64,000 nt of DNA from contig NC_133328.1 in assembly GCF_042186555.1 (NCBI RefSeq), forward strand, positions 499,499,106-499,563,105. Direction: 5' to 3'. This DNA comes from Aquarana catesbeiana (Eukaryota; Chordata; Amphibia; Anura; Ranidae). Shown in pieces: positions 11,276 through 22,905 of the stretch. A program made the position numbers and the translations under genes. The notes beneath the pieces were generated by a model. That model had not been told where the DNA came from and ran no database searches. It saw nothing but the letters and a program-made list of their open reading frames with translations. Every line of letters begins with the position of its first letter. Positions within the stretch are counted from its first letter, which is position 1.

Positions 11276-11765
11276 TGCATGCCCCAATCCTTGCGCCATC
11301 TTCCTTTACGTATTTGTTGCTGTTGGTCATGCTCTATGTACTTCTCAGGAGTATTGGGATGCAGTGTCTCCTCCAGCCACTAGAGGGCGTGGGTTCACTC
11401 AGCATGGCCTAATCCTGTATAGACAGGAAGTAGAAGGGTGGCCATTTTCTGGTGGACCATGTGGGTTTAAGCAAGGCCTCTGAAGCATAACCTCGGCCAT
11501 GGCTACATAAGAGCTATGTGACCAGATAAGTCATAATTATATACTGCATAAAGGTATTCTTGTATACTTACTGCTTAATCCTGGGGGCTTGTACAACTAT
11601 CTGTCGATGCACCCCTGTAAGGGCATCGGTGCACTTTAAGGAGTTGTGTCTCCAGTATAGTGTGCGCTGTTCTGAAGCAGCATAGAGGCTGCATTGGATG
11701 CATATGTGCTTGGCTAATCCTGCAAAACTAGTATGGGGCCTGGTGCAGTTGAGCAGATGCATGCT
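11276..11765. other. Intronic DNA, no gene seen
   Basis: Short open frames only. Contains CCACTAGAGGGCG and an inverted phrase GATGCACC/GGTGCACT near 11605-11635; no element identified. Confidence 0.4.
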
Positions 11766-12387
11766 TGCACACTAGCTTAAACACATGTTTGCTAAAAAGC
11801 GTTTGCAAAACCGCATGGTTGCAAAAACACGTTGCATGAGACACATGTTTTCAAAAACACAAGTTGCATGAGACGCATGTTGCACGAGATGCATGTTTGT
11901 GTACATGTTTGCATAGATACATGGTTTTAAATTGCATTGACGTATGCCACATAGATACAGGTTTTCATAGACACATGTCGCAAGTTTGCATAGATACATG
12001 TTTGGATAGATACATGTTTACATAGACACATGGTCGCATAGACACACGTTGGCATATATACATGGTTGCATAGAGGACACATGATGAATAGAGGACACAT
12101 GATGAATAGAGGACACATGATGAATAGAGGACACATGATGAATAGAGGACACATGATGAATAGAGGACACATGATGAATAGAGGACACATGATGAATAGA
12201 GGACACATGATGAATAGAGGACACATGATGGCTAGAGGACACATGATGGCTAGAGGACACATGATGGCTAGAGGACACATGATGGCTAGAGGACACATGT
12301 TTGCACATAAACGCATATTTTCATAAACACATGCTTGCTTACTACCATAAACATGTTTGCATAAATGCGTATTCTATAAACGCATGT
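11766..12387. repeat. Minisatellite field with an 18-bp core array
   Basis: A degenerate ACATGTTTGCATAGA-type repeat occupies both edges. In the middle (about 12071-12300) are 13 near-perfect 18-bp units TAGAGGACACATGATGAA. The first nine end in GAA and the last four in GGC, so the array has two homogeneous blocks. Open frames in all senses (MNRGHM repeats, SSHHV repeats) follow from the 18-bp period and are not genes. The field ends at the TTAA where piggyBac inserted. Confidence 0.9.
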
Positions 12388-12739
12388 TTAACCTTCTCAG
12401 ATCCGGGCCATTGCCAAATGACGGCAACAGCGCGGATCTGAAAAACCGGACTACGTCTATTGACGTCGTCCCCTTTCCTCATTCCCAGCGCGCTCTCGTG
12501 AGCGCGCCTCGGGGAAAATCTGTGTTGGCCGTGTCCCTTGGACACAGCCAATCACAGATCGCTGTAAACGGCCAATCACAGCGGCCGTTTACAGCGCGAT
12601 CGCCGCCTCCAATGAGAGATGATCTAAAAGGTAAACAATTGAGATCATCTCTCATTGCCGGCTCTCTCTCTCCTCACACAGAGACAGCGTGTGAGGAGAG
12701 AGAGCTTCTGTGAATAGTAAAACAGCAAAGTGTGACACC

Positions 12740-13540
12740 AATATAGTGCCATCTGTGCCCACCTGTGCACATCAGTGCCCACTTGTGCCATCAGTGCATC
12801 ATCAGTGCCCATCAGTGCCCGTCTGTGCCCGGCAGTGCCCGTCTGTGCCCGGCAGTGCCCGTCTGTGCCCGTCTGTGCAGTGCGCATCTGTGCAATCAGT
12901 GCGCATCTGTGCAATCAGTGCGCATCTGTGCCAACTCATCAGTGCCCGTCTGTGCCACCTCATCAGTGCCCATCTGTGCCATCTTATCAGTGCCCATCTG
13001 TGCCACCTCATCAGTGCCCATCTGTACCAATCAGTGCCCATCTGTCGCTTCAGTGCCCACTTGTGCCATCAGTGCATCATCAGTGCCCATCTGTGCCCGT
13101 CTGTGCCCATCAGTGCCCGTCTGTGCAGTGTGCAATCAGTGCGCATCTGTGCAATCAGTGCGCATCTGTGCCAACTCATCAGTGCCCATCTGTGCTGCCT
13201 TATCAGTGCCCATCTGTGCTGCCTTATCAGTGCCCATCTGTGCCGCTTCATCAGTGCCCATCTGTGCCACCTCACCTGTGCCATATCAGTGCATATCTGT
13301 GCCCACCTGTGCCGCCTCATTAGTGTAAATCTGTGCACATCTGTGCTGCTTCCTCAGTGCCCATCTGTGCTGCCTCAGTGCCCATTTGTGCCGCCTCATC
13401 AGTGCCCATCTGTGCGATCAGTGCCCATCTGTGCCGCCTCATCAGTGCCTATCTGTGCGATCAGTGCCCATCTGTGCCGCCTCATCAGTGCACATCTGTG
13501 CCATCAATCAGTGCCACCTCATCAGTGCAGGCTTAGCACA
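12740..13540 (+). repeat. CAGTGCCCATCTGTGCC minisatellite in the piggyBac leader
   Basis: About 800 bp of units 12-27 bp long based on (A)TCAGTGCCCATCTGTGCC, with higher-order repetition (the segment from 12775 recurs near 13059). It stays open in all three plus frames (His-Leu-Cys, Cys-Pro-Ser-Val and similar), which explains a 326-codon frame ending at 13690. I do not call this protein-coding. It ends about 30 bp before the transposase start. Confidence 0.85.
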
Positions 13541-13571
13541 CAGCTGTGCAATCTCATAACCACCAGCAGCT

Positions 13572-15568
13572 ATGTCCAAAAAAAAAAAGCTTTTCCGCCG
13601 AGGAGGCATACCAAATTCTTTCTACGGCCGACGAGAGCAACGCGGAGCTCTCTTTTTCAGATTCCCTTTCCAATTCGGATTCTGACGTAAATTACGAGCC
13701 AGTCCTCAGTAGCGAAACACTTACAGACTCAGAGGAGGAAGAAACTCGGCCTGCCAAACGAAGGCGTTCTAGTGAGGAGGCAGTGGCATCCACCAGCACC
13801 GCAGTGGCACCCGCCAGCACCACAGTGGCACCCGCCAGCACCACAGTGGCACCCGCCAGCACCACAGTGGCACCCGCCAGCACCACAGTGGCACCCGCCA
13901 GCACCACAGTGGCACCCGCCAGCACCACAGTGGCATCCCCTAGCACTGCAGTGCCATCCACTAGCACCGCAGTGCCTCGGCAAGAAAGGCCAAGTACCAG
14001 TGGGGTGTCACCCCAGCCCCAAAGGGTTAGGTCCCATGCCAGCCTTCCCTTTGCACTTCAGAACCCCTTGTGGCTTCCTCCGAATTCAGGAGAAGCTAGC
14101 GTTCCCCCTTTCACGGCCCAGCCAGGAGTCCAGGTGGATACAGGGAATTTCACCCCAATTAATTTTTTTAATTTAATTTTTACGGAGGACATGTTGGCGT
14201 CAATTGTGGCCCAGTGCAACCTGTATGCACAGCAATTTATTTTGCAAAATCCCACATCATATTATGCCTGTCCCTATGAGTGGAGAGACCTGACAGTGGA
14301 GGAGTTCAAGGTTTTTTGGGGCCTCACATTGAATATGGGGCTCACCAAAAAAAACGAATTCCGTTCCTATTGGTCAACCCACCCCCTCCACCACATGCCG
14401 CTCTTCTCCGCGGTAATGCCCAGAACCAGGTATCTGATGATAATGAGGTTCCTACATTTCAGCGACAATACCCAGTGCCCTCCCCGAACTGATCCAAATT
14501 TTGACAGGCTTTACAAAATTCGCCCAATATTAAATTATTTTTCCGAAGTATTCCCCCAGCTGTTCACCCCGGACCAACAAATATGTGTAGATGAGACCCT
14601 TGTGAAATTTAGCGGCAGGCTTAAAATTAAGCAATATATCCCCAGCAAAAGGGCCCGCTATGGGGTGAAGGTGTACAAACTATGTGACCGAGCCACAGGG
14701 TACACATATTCCTTCATAGTGTACGAAGGGAAGGACACCCAGCTGCAGCCTCCTAATTGCCCGGACTATTTGGGAACCAGCGGGAAAGTTGTTTGGGACC
14801 TCATATACCCCCTACTCGACAAAGGATACCACCTGTATGTAGATAACTTCTACACTTCTCTGCCCCTGTTCCACAACCTTCATCGGAAGAAGACGCCAGC
14901 ATGTGGCACCGTGAAAAAAAATCGGAAGGACTTTCCTCAAAGTCTTGTTAATAAAGAAGTTGAGAAAAGGAGAAACGGCATGTCTGCGTAACAAAGAGAT
15001 TCTGGCAGTGAAGTGGAGGGACAGAAGGGATGTGTATATGTTGTCTTCCATCCACAACAACACCTATGTGGAAATCCCCAGAAGGAATGGCCCCATCCAG
15101 AAACCCACATGCATACATCAATACAATTTGTTTATGGGGGGAGTTGACTTCAACGATCAAATGTTGGAACCATATCTTGCCACAAGAAGGACATACCACT
15201 GGTACAAAAAAGTAGCGATTTATTTTTTTCAATTGGCCATATACAACTCCTATATCATTTACCGCAAATCCACACAAAACCCCCAACCCTTCCTTGGCTA
15301 CCAGGAGGAAATTTACACTGCCCTTATATTCCCGAACGGCCCACCAGTAAACATCCGATCAGATGTTGTTAGTCGACTCTCCGAGCGCCACTTTCCAGAT
15401 GAACTCCCTCCCAGACCAACAGGCCAAAGACGTCAAAAAAGATGTAAGGTGTGTACCAGAGCAGGAGTCAGAAGAGACACATCTTATTATTGTGCAGAAT
15501 GTCCTTCCGAACCAGGCCTCTGTATAGGTGAATGCTTCCGCCGTTACCATACTTCACTAAATTATTAG
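13572..15568 (+). pseudogene. piggyBac transposase (two +1 frameshifts)
   Basis: Cut-and-paste transposase acting on TTAA sites. The N-terminus is acidic/Ser-rich (FSAEEAYQILS) with about seven in-frame 7-residue repeats (VAPASTT) at 13789-13935. The DDE-type domain follows, with the three catalytic Asp in VDETL (14590), YVDNFYTS (14842) and GGVDFNDQ (15146), all intact. A Cys-rich C-terminal domain lies at 15430-15550 (KRCKVC...RDTSYYCAECP...CIGECF). The natural start is probably ATG 13572 (MSKKK), but its A-run has 11 A where 10 would keep frame; an in-frame ATG at 13546 also opens the same frame. A second inserted base near 14956 stops it at 14991, and the rest continues in the next frame. 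It is otherwise complete and could be revived by two reversions, or expressed in part by slippage. Confidence 0.85.
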
Positions 15569-15604
15569 TGAAGTATGGTAACCGTAATCCTCAGTTCCTG
15601 CCTT

Positions 15605-15890
15605 CACACCCCTTATGCCACTGCCTGCTCTGTAACTGACCCTGGCTTGTTATTTGACCACGCTTCTGCCTGCCGATTTTGTACATACCGCTGCCTCATC
15701 TGGAACTGACCCTGGACTGTTTTTTCGGCCATGCTTCTGCCTAACGATTCTGTACATACCTCTGCCTGATATGGAACTGACCCTGGACTGTTATTCGACC
15801 ATGCTTCTGCCTAACAATTCTGTACATACCTTTGCCTGATCTGGAACTGACCTTGGACTGTTTGACCATGCCTCTTGCCTGCCTCTTGGA
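15605..15890. repeat. About 65-bp tandem repeats
   Basis: Four units of GGAACTGACCCTGGACTGTT...CATGCTTCTGCCTAACGATT...GTACATACC just downstream of the transposase stop, inside the piggyBac element. Confidence 0.8.
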
Positions 15891-16429
15891 CTGATCTTGT
15901 ACCCTGCAACTGGACTAGTGGGATTCAACACAGGGGTCTCACATATGTGAGGGGCTCCAGAATAGTTTTTCTGGATGAAGAAAACAATTTTCTTTGTTTT
16001 CTCATTCCTAGATTAGGGTCTGGAGACTCGGAGGCTTCAAAGAGATTTGGGTGGGAGAAGCCTCTACCCCTGTCCCCATTCTGTCCTGAACGAGGCCCTA
16101 CTTCTGCCTGCTGCCTGTAGGAGTTACTGCCGTCATGCCTCTGTTTGTCGCACTGACCACAGCACATGGACCTTGTTCCTGCCTACTACCAAGACCAATA
16201 TTTTGGCACTGCTGACAATCTCTGCCTGCACTGACCCTGCACTGCACTGACCTATGGACAGTATCCCTGCCTGCTGCCTGTACTGACTATGGACAGTATT
16301 TCTGCCTGCTGCCTGAAAAATTGTGTTCGCTGTTGCTGACCAAGTCCCTGCCTGCTGCCTGGACCAGTGCTATCCTCCTGTGGACAACTGTACTACTAAA
16401 ACCACAGGTAATCTTTTGTTTCTCTTTGC

Positions 16430-17870
16430 TCAGCATAATGTATTTTGGGGTGTAATTCTTGGTATATGCATGCTATGTGTCCCTGGAACAGCTGATGGTG
16501 TTCCTTGCATGTTGGATCTCTGTATGTGGCCAGGCTGTGTAAAGGTCTCACACATGTGGTATTGCCATACTCAGAAGGAGTGGCACAATGTATTTTGGGG
16601 TGTCATTTTTGCTATGTAAATGCTATGTGTTGGAAATATCCTATAAATGGACAACTTTGTGTAAAAAAAATGCGTTTTCATTTTTTTTCCACATATTCCA
16701 AAAACTTCTGGAAAAAAATGAACCATTCAAAAGACTCATTATGCCTCATAGATTATACGTTGGGGTGTTAGCTTTACAAAATGGGGTCATTTTGTGGGCG
16801 TTTCCATTGTCCTGGTGCTCCAGGGCCTTCAAAACTGTAATAGGTGGGTGAGAAATGAGATGTGTAATTTATGCTCGTAGAACGCCTGAAAGTGCTACTT
16901 CAATATTAGGCCTCTGTATGTGGTCAGGCTGTGTAAAAGACTCACAACATGTGGTATCGTTATACTCAGGAGGAGTAGCAGAATGTATTTTGGGGTGTTA
17001 TTTTTGCTATGTAAATGCTATGTGTTGGAAATATCTTATAAACTGACAACTTTGTGTAAAAAAAATGCGTTTTCATTTTTTTTCCCACATGTTCCAAAAA
17101 CTTCTGGAAAAAAATGAACAGTTCAAAAGACTCATTATGCCTCATAGATTATACGTTGGGGTGTTAGCTTTCAAAAATGGGGTCATTTTGTGGGCGTTTC
17201 CATTGTCCTGGTGCTCCAGGACCTTCAAAAGTGTAATAGGTGGGTGAGAATCGAGATGTGTAATTTATGCTCCTAGAACACCTGAAGGTGCTACTTCAAT
17301 TTTAGGCCTCTGTATGTGGTCAGGCTGTGTAAAAGTCTCACACATGTGGTATCGTTTTACTCAGGAGGAGTAGCAGAATGTATTTCGGGGTGTTATTTTT
17401 GCTATGTAATTGCTATGTGTTGGAAATATCTTATAAACGGACAACTTTGTGTAAAAAAAAATGCGTTTTCATTTTTTTCCACATTTTCCAAAAACTTCTG
17501 GAATAAAATGAACCGTTCAAAAGACTCATTATGCCTCATAGATTATAGGTTGGGGTGTTAGCTTTCCAAAATGGAGTCATTTTGTGGGCGTTTCCATTGT
17601 CCTGGTGCTCTAGGGCCTTCAAAAGTGTAATAGGTAGTCAACAAGTTAGATGGGTAATTTATGCTCCTTGAACACCTGATGATGCTCCCTGCATGTTGGG
17701 CCTCTGTATGTGGCCAGTTAGTGAAAAAGTCCCACACATGTGGTATTGTAATACTCAGGAGGAGTAGCCGAATGTATTTTGTGGTGTCATTTGTGGTATG
17801 CACATTCCATGTGAGAGAAATAAGCTATTACAATGACAATTTTCTGAAAAAAATATAAAAAATAAAAAAA
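16430..17870. repeat. About 395-bp tandem array in the piggyBac 3' region
   Basis: The phrase CTCACACATGTGGTAT or a close variant recurs near 16548, 16943, 17339 and 17731, periods 395, 396 and 392. Each unit includes GTATTTTGGGGTGTNATTTTTG and ATGCCTCATAGATTATACG. The same unit, more diverged, occurs singly at about 28060-28200 and 29270-29450 and in minus orientation at 24250-24930, tying those elements to this family. Confidence 0.85.
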
Positions 17871-18473
17871 AACCTTAATTTGCAAAGAATTGTGGGAAAA
17901 AATGACAACTTCAAATAACTCACCATGCCTCTTACTAAATACCCTGGAATGTCTACTTTCCAAAAAGGGGTCATTTGGGGGGCATTTGTACTTTCCTGGC
18001 TTGTTAGGGTCTCAAGAAAGGAGATGGGCCTCAGTACATCAGGTGTGATCAGATGTGATCATTTTTTTATGATTTGTACCATAGCTTGTAGACTCTATAA
18101 ATTTCATACAGAACACATAATATCCACTAATTTGGGTTATTTTTACCAAAGATATGTAGCAGTATAAATTGTGGCCAATATTTATGAATAAAAATTGCTA
18201 ATTTGCAAAATTTTATCACAGAAACAAAGAAAAAAGCATTTTTTTTTCAAAATTTTCGGTCCTTTTTCATTTATAGCGCAAAAATTAAAAAACCCAGAGG
18301 TGATCAAATACCACCAAATGAAAGCTCTATTTGTATGAAAAAAAGGACAAAAAAATTGTTTGGGTACAGTGTTGCATGACTGAGTAATTGTCATTCAAAG
18401 TGTGAGAGCACTGAAAGCTGAAAATTGGTCTGGGCAGGAGGGGGGTTTAAGTGCCCAGTAAGCAAGTGGTTAA

Positions 18474-18918
18474 ATAACTTGAACTGCTTACCAATTTTTT
18501 TTTTTTTGCATTGAACTGCATAATTATGTTATTATTTGCATTAAACTGTATAGATATGTGCTTATTCGCATTAAAATAGCATACATAAATTCATGAACAG
18601 CAAGAATACTTGTATACCTGCATGTCTGCATACCTAGGTACCTACATAACGGCATATCTGGGTACCTGCATACTTACATACCTATGGAGTTGTATAGTAG
18701 TAGACTAACATTATTGTAGGCCTGCATCTTTGGGGAACTGCGTGTTGGTTTATGACTAATATAGTCACTATATTATATACCTATTGGACCAGCTAAATGA
18801 CTCCAGAAGGGAGAGGTGGCCAGGTGAGGCAGGTACACCACCCTCAGGTCCATTGATCTGGCGGTGTTCACATCTCCAGTTGGACCAATCGCATCAGGGT
18901 TATCTCTGAGCCACTTTG
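18474..18918. other. Intronic DNA, no gene seen
   Basis: AT-rich with degenerate GCATACCTAGGTACC-type repeats at 18600-18690, perhaps the right flank of the repeat field interrupted by piggyBac. Confidence 0.45.
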
Positions 18919-18996
18919 GCGCCTGATCTCGGATTAAGCCTGGTTAGTGCTTGGATGGGAGACTGCCTAGGAATACCAGGGGCTGTAAGCTCTTTC
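18919..18996 (+). pseudogene. 5S rRNA-derived fragment (3' half)
   Basis: TGATCTCGG, then AGCCTGGTTAGTGCTTGGATGGGAGACTGCCTAGGAATACCAGG, matches the 3' half of vertebrate 5S rRNA, including the internal control region, with a deletion of about 25 nt after GATCTCGG. The preceding bases are poorly matched. It could be a 5S pseudogene or the head of a 5S-derived SINE (SINE3 type). Confidence 0.75.
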
Positions 18997-19129
18997 ACTC
19001 CTAAGTGAGGGAGGCATCTGAGGCTGCTGTTTTGAGAGTATTTTAGGGCAGTCTCTGAGGTGGTTCGCTCAATCTTTAGCCGGCAGAAAGCAGTTAAGTA
19101 CACCTCTTGGGACTGTTTGGGTCTTCCAC

Positions 19130-19889
19130 AGAGTCGTCAGCCTTTTGCCTTGCATTGGCTCTTGGAGCAGAAGTTATGGGCTCATTATTGTAAAACAATT
19201 AAATGGTAGTGGTTCCAAAACCACAATAGGGACACGAGGTCTATCTTAAGATCTCAAGCCGATCGGCACCCTTCTGTTTCAGATCTGATCAGGGATGACC
19301 TCCCTGCAAGCAGTAGATTTTGAGGTCCATAATCATCAGTAAACGCATATCTTCATGTGCCGTTTGTTTCCAGGCTCATCAAAGATTGCTGTAATTGCAG
19401 TAGAAAGTCAACTTTTTTTTTTCTTTTTTGTGAATCTGCCCTTTGAGCTGGCCACAGCTCCTGAGGGTTCACAAAGCTACTAGCCTCGGGTGCTGAACTT
19501 GCTGAAGACACAGGGGGTGTCAATCTCCGTATACCTTAATAGTCTTTGCTCAGGAAGCAGTCGATTACAGGGTTTCCTTCAATAAATTTCCATAGGAAGA
19601 AGTTGTAACTAGGTTGAAGCACGTTCCCTACATACATTCCTACTCCAGGTCTTTTGTAGAGGATCATTCTCTCTGTCTGGAACTTGAACATCCAGGCATT
19701 GGATTGCCGGAGGGCTCTGTTCCCGGGGTATTGCAGAGCTAAAAATTAGTGGTTGATGGTTCAGAATCTGGAAAAGGTGAAATTCTTTCTTTTAGGTGTT
19801 TGGAAGATAATAAGCACTGATGCCAGTCTGTCCAGTTGGTTTAAAGGTAGCTACAGTTCAGTGGACTTGGTCTCTACAGGAGAGAATAT
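19130..19889 (+). pseudogene. DIRS reverse transcriptase / RNase H relic
   Basis: Plus-strand frames hold decayed DIRS landmarks in the correct order: a DLKPIG...F block near 19245, FVNLPFELATAP near 19430-19466 (consensus FxCLPFGLASAP) and IISTDASLSSW near 19806-19840 (consensus TDASLSGWG of the RNase H). Stops are frequent. The relic is cut off at about 19889 by the Tc1 element. Confidence 0.6.
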
Positions 19890-21195
19890 TGCCCTCTTGG
19901 CAAAAAGCCTCCAGTTCCCGTAAATTCTTCAGCTGTCTTGCATGAACTGAACGTTTGAGATCTCCTCAGAGTGGCTCAATGATATTGAGATCAGGAGACT
20001 GAGATGGCCACTCCAGAGCCTTCACTTTTCTGCAGTAGCCAATGACAGGTCGACTTGGCCTTGTGTTTTGGAACACTGTCATGTTGGAATGTCCAAGTAC
20101 GTCCCATGTGCAGCTTCCTGGCTGATGAATGCAAATGTTCCTCCAGTATTCTTTTATAACAAATTTTGCCGACAATTTTGACCAAATTTCCTGTCCCTTT
20201 GTAGCCTCTCACATCCCCAAAACATCAGCGATCCACCTCTGTACCTTTCATCATAGGCCTTGTTGACTCCTCTCCAAATGTAGTGTTTATGGTTGTGGCC
20301 AAAAAGCTCAATTTTGGTCTCATCACTCCAAATGACTTTGTGCCACAAAGTTTGAGGCTTGTCTCTGTGCTGTTTGGCGTATTGTAAGCGGGATACTTTG
20401 TGGCATTTGCGTAGTAATGGCTTTCTGCTGGAGACTCGACCATGCAGCCCATCTTTCTTCAAGTGCCTCCTTATTGTACATCTTGAAACAGCCACACCAC
20501 ATGTTTTCAGAGAGTCCTGTATTTCGCCTGAAGTTATTTGTGGGTTTTTCTTTCCTTACCGAATAATTTTCCTGGCAGTTGTGGCTGAAATTTTAGTTGG
20601 TCTACCTGACCGTGGTTTGGTTTCAACAGAACCCCTAATTTTTTACATCTTGATTAGAGTTTGAAAACTACTGATTGGCATTCTCAATTCCTTGGATATC
20701 TTTTTATATCCCTTTCTTGTTTTATGCCGTTCAACTGCCTTTTCCCAAAGATCCTTTCACACTTCTTTTGCTTTCCCCATGACTCAGAATCCAGAAATGT
20801 CAGTGCAGCACTGGATGAAAGATGCAAGGATCTGTCAGAAAACCAGAAACGCATTGACATTTTATATATACACACACACAAATTACAAGCAAACAGATCA
20901 CAGGCGAGGCTGGTTACCTTTGACAGCCATTCAAACCCCTTTGTGTCAACTTGTGTGCATGTTATCAGGCCCAAATCACCAGGGTTTGTAAACTTTTGAT
21001 CAGGGTCATTTGGCTAGTTTCTGTTGCCATTATGATGTAAAAAGAGAAAAAAACAGTTGATTGATAATAAATGGCTAGCCAAACACTAACCATGAGTGAA
21101 AGAAAAAAGTTTGTGTGTTATTCATATTCTCTGAAAAAAGACCAAGAAATCATAAATTCTGCCAGGGTATGTAAACATATGAGCACAACTGTACA
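19890..21195 (-). mobile_element. Tc1-type transposon, truncated copy A
   Basis: The right end has the terminal repeat of copy B (CCAAGAAATCATAAATTCTGCCAGGGTATGTAAAC, 21146-21180). The left end is missing: homology to copy B starts abruptly at CTTGGCAAAAAGCCTCCAG (about 19894), preceded by the DIRS relic. It contains a decayed transposase on the minus strand. Confidence 0.8.
19966..20780 (-). pseudogene. Tc1 transposase, copy A (inactivated)
   Basis: Starts at ATG 20780 (MGKAKE). An N-terminal helix-turn-helix region with several stops is followed by a clean stretch 20495-20154: VSRCTIRRHLKKDGLHGR, KPLLRKCHKVSRLQYAKQH, then WSDETKIELFGHN with the first catalytic Asp, then GGSLMFWGC. The second Asp region (FQHDSVPKHKAKS) and EWPSQSPDLNIIEPL with the catalytic Glu lie at about 20090-19975. 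Frameshifts near 20160 and stops upstream make it inactive. It is the same family as copy B at 38.6-39.6 kb. Confidence 0.8.
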
Positions 21196-22734
21196 TTGTA
21201 GATGTCATATAACCATTACCATAACCAGTCAAAACAGTTTTGAAATGCAGAGAAAACAGTCTACCAGGTCAGGGGTGTAATTTATCAGCTAAGCATTTCT
21301 GTAAAATGCCCCGTATTCTTTTTTGTGGGTAATGCAGGAACCTTTTCACTTACTGTTTTACGTAGGAGGATTCCCAACCACATGCCACTTGCTGTCTCTC
21401 ACACATATAGATGGTCTAACATATCAGTGTCAGTACGGCTAGTTTATAAAATGTATAACTGCCTTCAAGTTTGATTATTGTTAATGATACAAAAAGTAGA
21501 GAAAGAGAAGAAGTTACACACCACAGGCATCAGGCTGAACACTACAGTGTGAGGTGTACTGTGTATTCTGACTACAGTGGAGGACACAGAATACAGCTCT
21601 TTTACACTGACAGAGTCCGCCAGCAGATCCATCTGCTCAGCGGAGAATCTCTCCACTGATCCCTGCCTAGCAAGCAGATGAGGTGTCCGTGTCCACTCCG
21701 CTGATGCAGAGTGGCCACCGGGACACAGCCTGCTTTCCTCTATGGACAGTCGGACGTAAATGGACCACCTGTTCCTTTACATCTGACAATCATCCAATCC
21801 AATCTGCCAGACAGATGGGGAATGGATCCCCTGTGCATCTGTTTTTGTCGGATAGGATCAGATCGGATGACGGTGGGCGTAAACTGACACATGTCCATTA
21901 ACAGCCACAGCTCTATAAAGGGCAATGAATGGTCTGATCAGGTCCACTTAAAAAACGGAGAGAACTGTGAAAGGGGCCTGAAGACTTTGCTCAGTGCAGT
22001 GCTGTGTTCATTACACTGTGATCAAAGATACAACTTTATCTGTATCTAGATACAAAAAGAGGTACATAGGTATGATTGTTTTCTTCCCCCATTCATTATT
22101 GACAGATTTATAGATTTAGAGGGGGTGTCTCCTAATATTTTTACCTGCACTGCTCATGCCTAAAAATAATCAACAGATAGATGGGTTTGTGTATTTAGAG
22201 AGTTATTGTAATCATCAATTAAAAAAAACCTGTGTTGAGAGAAATTCAAAAGAATGCCACTGCATTCCTCTCCTTCATAAAAGGTTAGCTGCCTGCCCAT
22301 AATGCTTATATAAAAAGGCATCGACAAAGTAATTCATTGACCTGAAAGAAGCCTGTAGTTAAGAGTTTCTAATTTCACTGGCCAATAACTTGTTCTGGGT
22401 CAGTGACTGAGAAAACAAGATAATCTAAGAATCAGCATGACAGCCGGGAAATTAGTATGTTCATAATGTGGTCAGCAATTGCAGTCTCCATGTTTGTCTC
22501 AGAACATTTCCGTTATGAGTACATATAACTTAAGAGCAGTTTCACATCTTTTTTGAAAGGCACTCTTTGCTGTTGCAACACTCAAATCTGACCTGGTGTA
22601 AGGCATACTGTAAATGCTAAGGATAATTCTCCCAAAATAAAAATATCGCTAACAATATAATGTTTTAGTTATCACCAAGTTAAAGAATATAAGCAAATTC
22701 AACATGGTGTTGAATCTAGTATAGTAGTACATAC
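21196..22734. other. PRKDC intron; possible MITE fragment at 21600-21980
   Basis: No exon recognised. The segment 21600-21980 ends in GAGAGAACTGTGAAAGGGGCCTG, resembling the AGGCCCCTTTCAC terminus of common amphibian MITEs; the other end is not clear. 22010-22734 holds nothing I can name. Confidence 0.4.
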
Positions 22735-22846
22735 TTTCTCTTTCTCAGCAATGTAACGAAGGACATGTCCCAGGACCTCAGCTGCTGCCACATAAACCTC
22801 TTTAAATCTTGTAAATGTAAGATTGTTGACCAGTGCTTTAAAGTAC
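22735..22846 (-). CDS. PRKDC: PRKDC exon 8 of window
   Basis: 112 nt between CTCTAG and GTATGT. It completes the Arg codon split with the previous exon, then encodes YFKALVNNLTFTRFKEVYVA and on to LRYIAEKEK (37 codons), ending in phase 0. The block ALVNN.(S/T)F.R.KEVY.AAAEVLG is characteristic of DNA-PKcs HEAT repeats. It is 10.3 kb downstream of the previous exon because of the piggyBac/Harbinger cluster at 22.9-33.1 kb. Confidence 0.93.
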
Positions 22847-22905
22847 CTAGAGAGGAGAAACAATTATTGAACAATGCCTTACCAAGATACTGAACAGTAA
22901 AGTAA

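Larger units (their letters stand above)
12388..18473 (+). mobile_element. piggyBac DNA transposon, near full-length
   Basis: Flanked by TTAA at 12388-12391 and 18470-18473, the invariant piggyBac target. The left end is CCTTCTCAGATCCGGGCC; the right end, read inward, is CCACTTGCTTACTGGGCAC, shared with several non-autonomous elements in the window. Contents in order: leader with inverted GC-rich motifs (12420-12710), minisatellite (12740-13540), transposase (13572-15568), 65-bp repeats (15605-15890), three to four 395-bp repeats (16430-17870) and an AT-rich 3' end. The transposase is broken only by two single-base insertions, so this is a recently active family in this genome. Confidence 0.85.

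Noticed and set aside
12071..12300. Regular repeats that could suggest a CRISPR-like array
   Set aside because: Units are contiguous with no spacers, and the setting is a vertebrate intron.
12710..13690. 326-codon open frame (His/Cys/Pro/Ser-rich) and similar frames in the other phases
   Set aside because: It is read through a minisatellite that stays open in all three frames; no domain, and it overlaps the real transposase start in another frame.
1..22734. Next downstream PRKDC exon
   Set aside because: I looked for the expected continuation of the solenoid on the minus strand and found no match between splice sites; a translated search would settle it.
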